Assembly (NCBI GenBank): GCA_038049695.1
Contig: CP142454.1
Span: 90,914,501 to 90,978,500 of the forward strand
Direction of reading: 5' to 3'
DNA length: 64,000 nucleotides
From: Cinnamomum chago
Lineage: Eukaryota; Streptophyta; Magnoliopsida; Laurales; Lauraceae
Below the pieces are notes generated by a model. That model was not told the DNA's origin, did not search any database, and saw only the letters and a program-made list of their open reading frames with translations. Position 1 is the stretch's first letter, and the number at the start of each line of letters is the position of its first letter. A program made the position numbers and the translations under genes. This document shows, in pieces, positions 60,117-64,000 of the stretch.

Positions 60117-62733
60117 CCACAAAAGGTTTTGCAAACTTGTTATCAACATCTAAGCTATATTTTTGTTGACATGCTTAGATTTGGAGACTCTCTGGACCTA
60201 ACCAGAAAGCTGAACGACTGATGGAACTGGTCAAATCAAGCTCGATAACTATTTAGGACCGTAGCAAAACAACACACGTTCGCTTCCACGCATAGAAAGG
60301 CAGTGATGTCTCGACTACTACGGGATGTCTGTACGGTTGCAAACGGAATGGTTTCGGATCGGAACGATAGTGGACTCGGACCCGTTTCTGAATAACGGTT
60401 CCGGTTGTGATTCCGGTTCTGTCTCGTAACTCGTTTAGTTGGTCCAGACCCATTTCTGAATAACGGTTCCGGTTCTGAATCCGGTTTTGACTCGTAACTT
60501 GTTTAGTTGGTTCCAGACCCGGCTCCAGTAGGATAACCGGGATCCGGGTCTACCTAGAGGACTGGAATCCTGTTCCAAAATTGATTCTAATTTATCTTTA
60601 TTCTTCATGTCTCCTAAAATAGGCATATCATTCAACTCATAACAGTGCGTCAAGTCCACTACCGCGAATATTGTACGTAAAAATGTCCACAAAAAGGGAG
60701 TTAATTGTGAGGTACAATTTGCAATATCAAATGCTCATAAGCCGGGTCCACGCGTCGGAACCTATATGGACCCGGACCCGTTTATCAATCGGAACCTAAA
60801 ATAGGTTCCGGACCCGGACCCGTTTATGAAGCGGGACCTAAAATAGGTTCCCGACCCGGTTTTTTACGGGTCGGAACTTCTGGGTAATCGGATACCCGTT
60901 TGGCCCCTACATGTTTGCGATTGTAGGCTCTTTTTTTTTTCTCCGATTGAAATGAAGGCTCTACTGGTATCACGTACATACTCGATCGTAGATTTTAGAA
61001 TCTTTGGGTTTTTATTGTAACAATTATGCACCCTGTATAGAAGAGTCAATAATTTCGTAGAACCAAAGGTATATTTAGTTTGGAGATTTCTAGGGAAATT
61101 TAGGTTGTGCATGGCCATGAGATACTCAAACACATACATCCTTGTCATGGCCTGCATTCTCCCTTTGGGATCAGCAAAACCGATGTTCAATGTATGAGCT
61201 AAAAACCAAGTGAGATAAGAAAGAGAAGGTGGAACCGGATCCAGACCCGGAACCGTTTCGGAACCGGTTCCTTGTCTTCGGAACCAGAACACGAACAATA
61301 TATGGGACGGGTCTAGATCAAGGTCCGGGTCTAGGTAAAGAATGATATTAAAAAAAAACATATGGGTTTTAGGAGAGATTTTAGAAAATTGAGGTAATAT
61401 GTTGGTTATCGGGTCCACGGGTCCGAACCAAGGTGGAACCGGACCCGGACCCATTTTCTTATTGGGGCATGATTAAGGACCCAGACCCGGTTTTAACGGG
61501 TGGGAACCTCCGCGTAATCGGAGAATCGAGGACCCACTTACATCCCTAGTCGTACGCCACCTCAGCAGTGAGAGGTCATGGGTTTCAGACCTCGCATCAC
61601 TGCTCCCTCCCTCCCTCATAAATATATCTATATATATTTTGGCCGAACGGGTATTCCGGCTCTATAGCACTAAGTGCAAATAAATAAATAAATAACCCGA
61701 GCACGGTCCATCTATTAATAACTTAACCCCATACCCAAAGCTCAATCCATGAGCTCAGTTACAAACAAAGAAAACACACTCCTTTTTAAGAGAAGAAATA
61801 AAAATGCTACTCTCTCACCTTCTGATTCTACTGCATCCTAAATTTTGTTCTCTCCTATATTGACCATTTACTTTGCTTCAACGGTAAAATAAAATTACGA
61901 TTTATTGTGTGTTTATTGTGATTTGATATTATTTCATCCAATTGTTATTAACACATGTCCATCCATCATTTTGTGAACCAAGCCCCGACCCGTGACCCAC
62001 AATAAAGCAAAAAAAGGAAAAAAAGGCCAAAAAATCGGTTTTTGAAATTTCCGCTGTATCTATCCGCGGTATACCTGCAGTTTCCAGATTTCCTCCACTC
62101 AAAGAGGTGGAAAACCGGAAACTGCCAGTTTACCGCCGATTGTAGCAGCGGTAAAGCTTCAATTTCCGGTTTTCCTCCTCTCAGAGAGGAGGAAATCTGG
62201 AAAGTAACGAGTTTACCGCCGATTCCAGCAGCGGTAAAGCTGAGTGAGTGTCCAAATAAGGTCGCAAGGCCTTTCCATTTCCAACTAAAAAATAATAGAA
62301 TGAAAGAAACGATAGTTGTTTTTTTCTCGCAGCGTATTTCCAGTGAACACCCATATGATATGAATAGGGAGAAAAAAATCACACAAGCTGACTTTGGCAA
62401 TTCACACATGTTGAATTCAATTTCTAGTCTTTCTAATATATGTGCTTCCCCATAAATAAAAGTAGAAATATATAAATGGTCATCAAATATCATCCCCATA
62501 ATTAAAGAATAAAATCTTAGATATCACTCTAATAAAGCAATTTGCTCCTGTCTACAACTCCATCCTTAAATCTTTCATCACTCGTAGTCCTTGATGGTCA
62601 TCCGTGTGATTCACTTGATAATAAATTCTTAAAAATTCAATTCCATGCAAACAGAGTGGCCTTTAAGGGAGCACATCTGTGAAAGAAAATTTAAAAGCAT
62701 TGAGTGTTATCACGAATCTAATCTAGAGCAATG
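60117..62733. repeat. Array unit 24, 2617 bp (most diverged complete unit)
   Basis: This unit shares many changes with unit 25: AGCTATATTTTTG, ACCGGGATCC, AATAGGCATATC, GAATCTTTGGG, CAAAGGTATA, ATGGCCTGCATTCTCCC, AAAAACCAAG and CATATGGGTTTT. Private changes include GGTGGGAACC, GGTTTCAGACC in the SINE-like B box, TCTATAGCAC, AAGCTCAATCC and TTTGCTTC. The first HindIII site of the unit (AAGCTT to AAGCTA) is lost here and in unit 25. Confidence 0.95.
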
Positions 62734-64000
62734 ACACAAAAGGTTTTGCAAACTTGTTATCAACATCTAAGCTATATTTTTGTTGGCATGCTTAGATTTG
62801 GAGACTCTCTGGACCTAACCAGAAAGCTGAACGACTGATGGAACTGGTCAAATCAAGCTCGATAACTATTTAGGACCGTAGCAAAACAACACACGTTCGC
62901 TTCCACGCATAGAAAGGCAGTGATGTCTCGACTACTACGGGATGTCTGTACGGTTGCAAATGGAATGGTTTCGGATCGGAACGATAGTGGACTCGGACCC
63001 GTTTCTGAATAACGGTTCCGGTTGTGATTCCGGTTCTGTCTCGTAACTCGTTTAGTTGGTCCAGACCCATTTCTGAATAACGGTTCCGGTTCTGAATCCG
63101 GTTTTGACTCGTAACTTGTTTAGTTGGTTCCAGACCCGGCTCCAGTAGGATAACCGGGATCCGGGTCTACCTAGAGGACTGGAATCCTGTTCAAAAATTG
63201 ATTCTAATTTATCTTTATTCTTCATGTCTCCTAAAATAGGCATATCATTCAACTCATAACAGTGCGTCAAGTCCACTACCGCGAATATTGTACGTAAAAA
63301 TGTCCACAAAATGGGAGTTAATTGTGAGGTACAATTTGCAATGTCAAATGCTCATAAGCCGGGTCCACGCGTCGGAACCTATATGGACCCGGACCCGTTT
63401 ATCAATCGGAACCTAAAATAGGTTCCGGACCCGGACCCGTTTATGAAGCGGGACCTAAAATAGGTTCCCGACCCGGTTTTTTACGGGTCGGAACTTCTGG
63501 GTAATCGGATACCCGTTTGGCCCCTACATGTTTGCGATTGTAGGCTCTTTTTTTTTTCTCCGATTGAAATGAAGGTTCTACTGGTATCACGTACATACTC
63601 GATCGTAGATTTTAGAATCTTTGGGTTTTTATTGTAACAATTATGCACCCTGTATAGAAGAGTCAATAATTTCGTAGAACCAAAGGTATATTTAGTTTGG
63701 AGATTTCTCGGGAAATTTAGGTTGTGCATGGCCATGAGATACTCAAACACATACATCCTTGTCATGGCCTGCATTCTCCCTTTGGGATCAGCAAAACCGA
63801 TGTTCAATGTATGAGCTAAAAACCAAGTGAGATAAGAAAGAGAAGGTGGAACCGGATCCAGACCCGGAACCGTTTCGGAACCGGTTCCTTGTCTTCGGAA
63901 CCAGAACACGAACAATATATGGGACGGGTCTAGATCAAGGTCCGGGTCTAGGTAAAGAATGATATTAAAAAAAAACATATGGGTTTTAGGAGAGATTTTA
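62734..64000. repeat. Array unit 25, partial (first 1267 bp)
   Basis: The unit is cut by the window end, inside the hAT-like region. It is paired with unit 24 by shared substitutions. Private changes are TTGGCATGC near 62784, AAATGGAATGG near 62958, TTCAAAAATTG near 63190, AAAATGGGAG near 63308 and GCAATGTC near 63340. The array evidently continues to the right. Confidence 0.95.

Larger units (their letters stand above)
1..64000. repeat. Megasatellite array, ~2,617-bp unit, 24.5 copies
   Basis: The landmark ACACAAAAGGTT recurs at 1, 2617, 5234, 7782, 10399, 13016, 15631, 18247, 20863, 23480, 26097, 28714, 31331, 33948, 36564, 39181, 41797, 44416, 47033, 49650, 52267, 54885, 57501, 60117 (as CCACAAAAGGTT) and 62734, always in the same orientation. 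The sequence between landmarks is nearly the same each time, so the window is a single head-to-tail array. Units differ by scattered substitutions and a few 1-2 base indels; the one large change is a 69-bp loss in unit 3. The array enters and leaves the window without a boundary. This is seen directly. That it is plant heterochromatic satellite DNA is an inference from the hAT-like and SINE-like parts of the unit. I recognise no named satellite family. Confidence 0.98.

Noticed and set aside
1..64000. CRISPR-like regular repetition
   Set aside because: The repeated unit is 2.6 kb with no short direct repeats separated by unique spacers.
1..64000. Ribosomal DNA array (tandem units of kilobase size)
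   Set aside because: I see no 18S, 5.8S, 25S or 5S rRNA sequence in the unit, and it is too short for a 45S repeat.

Overview
The whole 64 kb is one head-to-tail tandem array of a unit about 2,617 bp long. Taking the phase at window position 1 (an arbitrary cut), there are 24 complete units and a 25th that is cut by the window end. Eighteen of the 24 complete units are 2616 or 2617 bp... more exactly, all are 2615 to 2619 bp except unit 3, which is 2548 bp because it lost one copy of an internal 68/69-bp duplication. No unrelated sequence interrupts the array, and both ends of the window lie inside it. I found no protein-coding gene, rRNA or intact tRNA that I can support. The open frames that recur every 2.6 kb recur because the DNA does, and several are broken by one-base indels or stops in some units.

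Organism (inference): a eukaryotic nuclear genome, most likely a flowering plant. The unit carries a terminus and GC-rich subterminal repeats that resemble plant Ac-like hAT transposons (minus-strand CTAGGGATGTAAG; repeated AACGGTTCCGG and GACCCG motifs). It also has a degenerate tRNA-type B box followed by an (AAAT)n tail, as in a SINE. There is no sign of bacterial gene organisation. The array looks like a large-monomer satellite ('megasatellite') of the kind known from plant heterochromatin and some centromeres. The species and chromosomal location cannot be read from the sequence.

Layout of one unit (unit 1 coordinates): 1-203, plain AT-rich DNA; 204-1433, a region resembling a non-autonomous hAT element, with an internal 68/69-bp duplication (263-399), a 42-bp minisatellite with palindromes (653-736), two direct copies of an hAT-like end (737-797 and 1368-1433) and a palindrome (1133-1155); about 1434-1579, a SINE-like stretch with (CTCC)n, a TA-rich patch and an (AAAT)n tail; 1580-1925, AT-rich spacer; 1965-2120, a foldback cluster of 41-bp inverted arms plus two short hairpins; 2121-2616, AT-rich spacer.

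The array has an internal history. Units fall into local families: 1-2; 3 (deleted); 4-6; 7-8 (type A); 9-13 (type B, with 10-12 indistinguishable by eye); 14-17, which alternate A-B'-A-B' and so form a dimeric higher-order repeat of about 5.23 kb; 18-21 (type C); 22, a hybrid; 23; and 24-25, the most diverged. Neighbours resemble each other most, and the units at the right-hand side are the most diverged. This is what unequal crossing-over or segmental duplication with local homogenisation produces. Many unit differences are C-to-T or G-to-A changes at CpG or CCGG sites, consistent with methylated, silent DNA.
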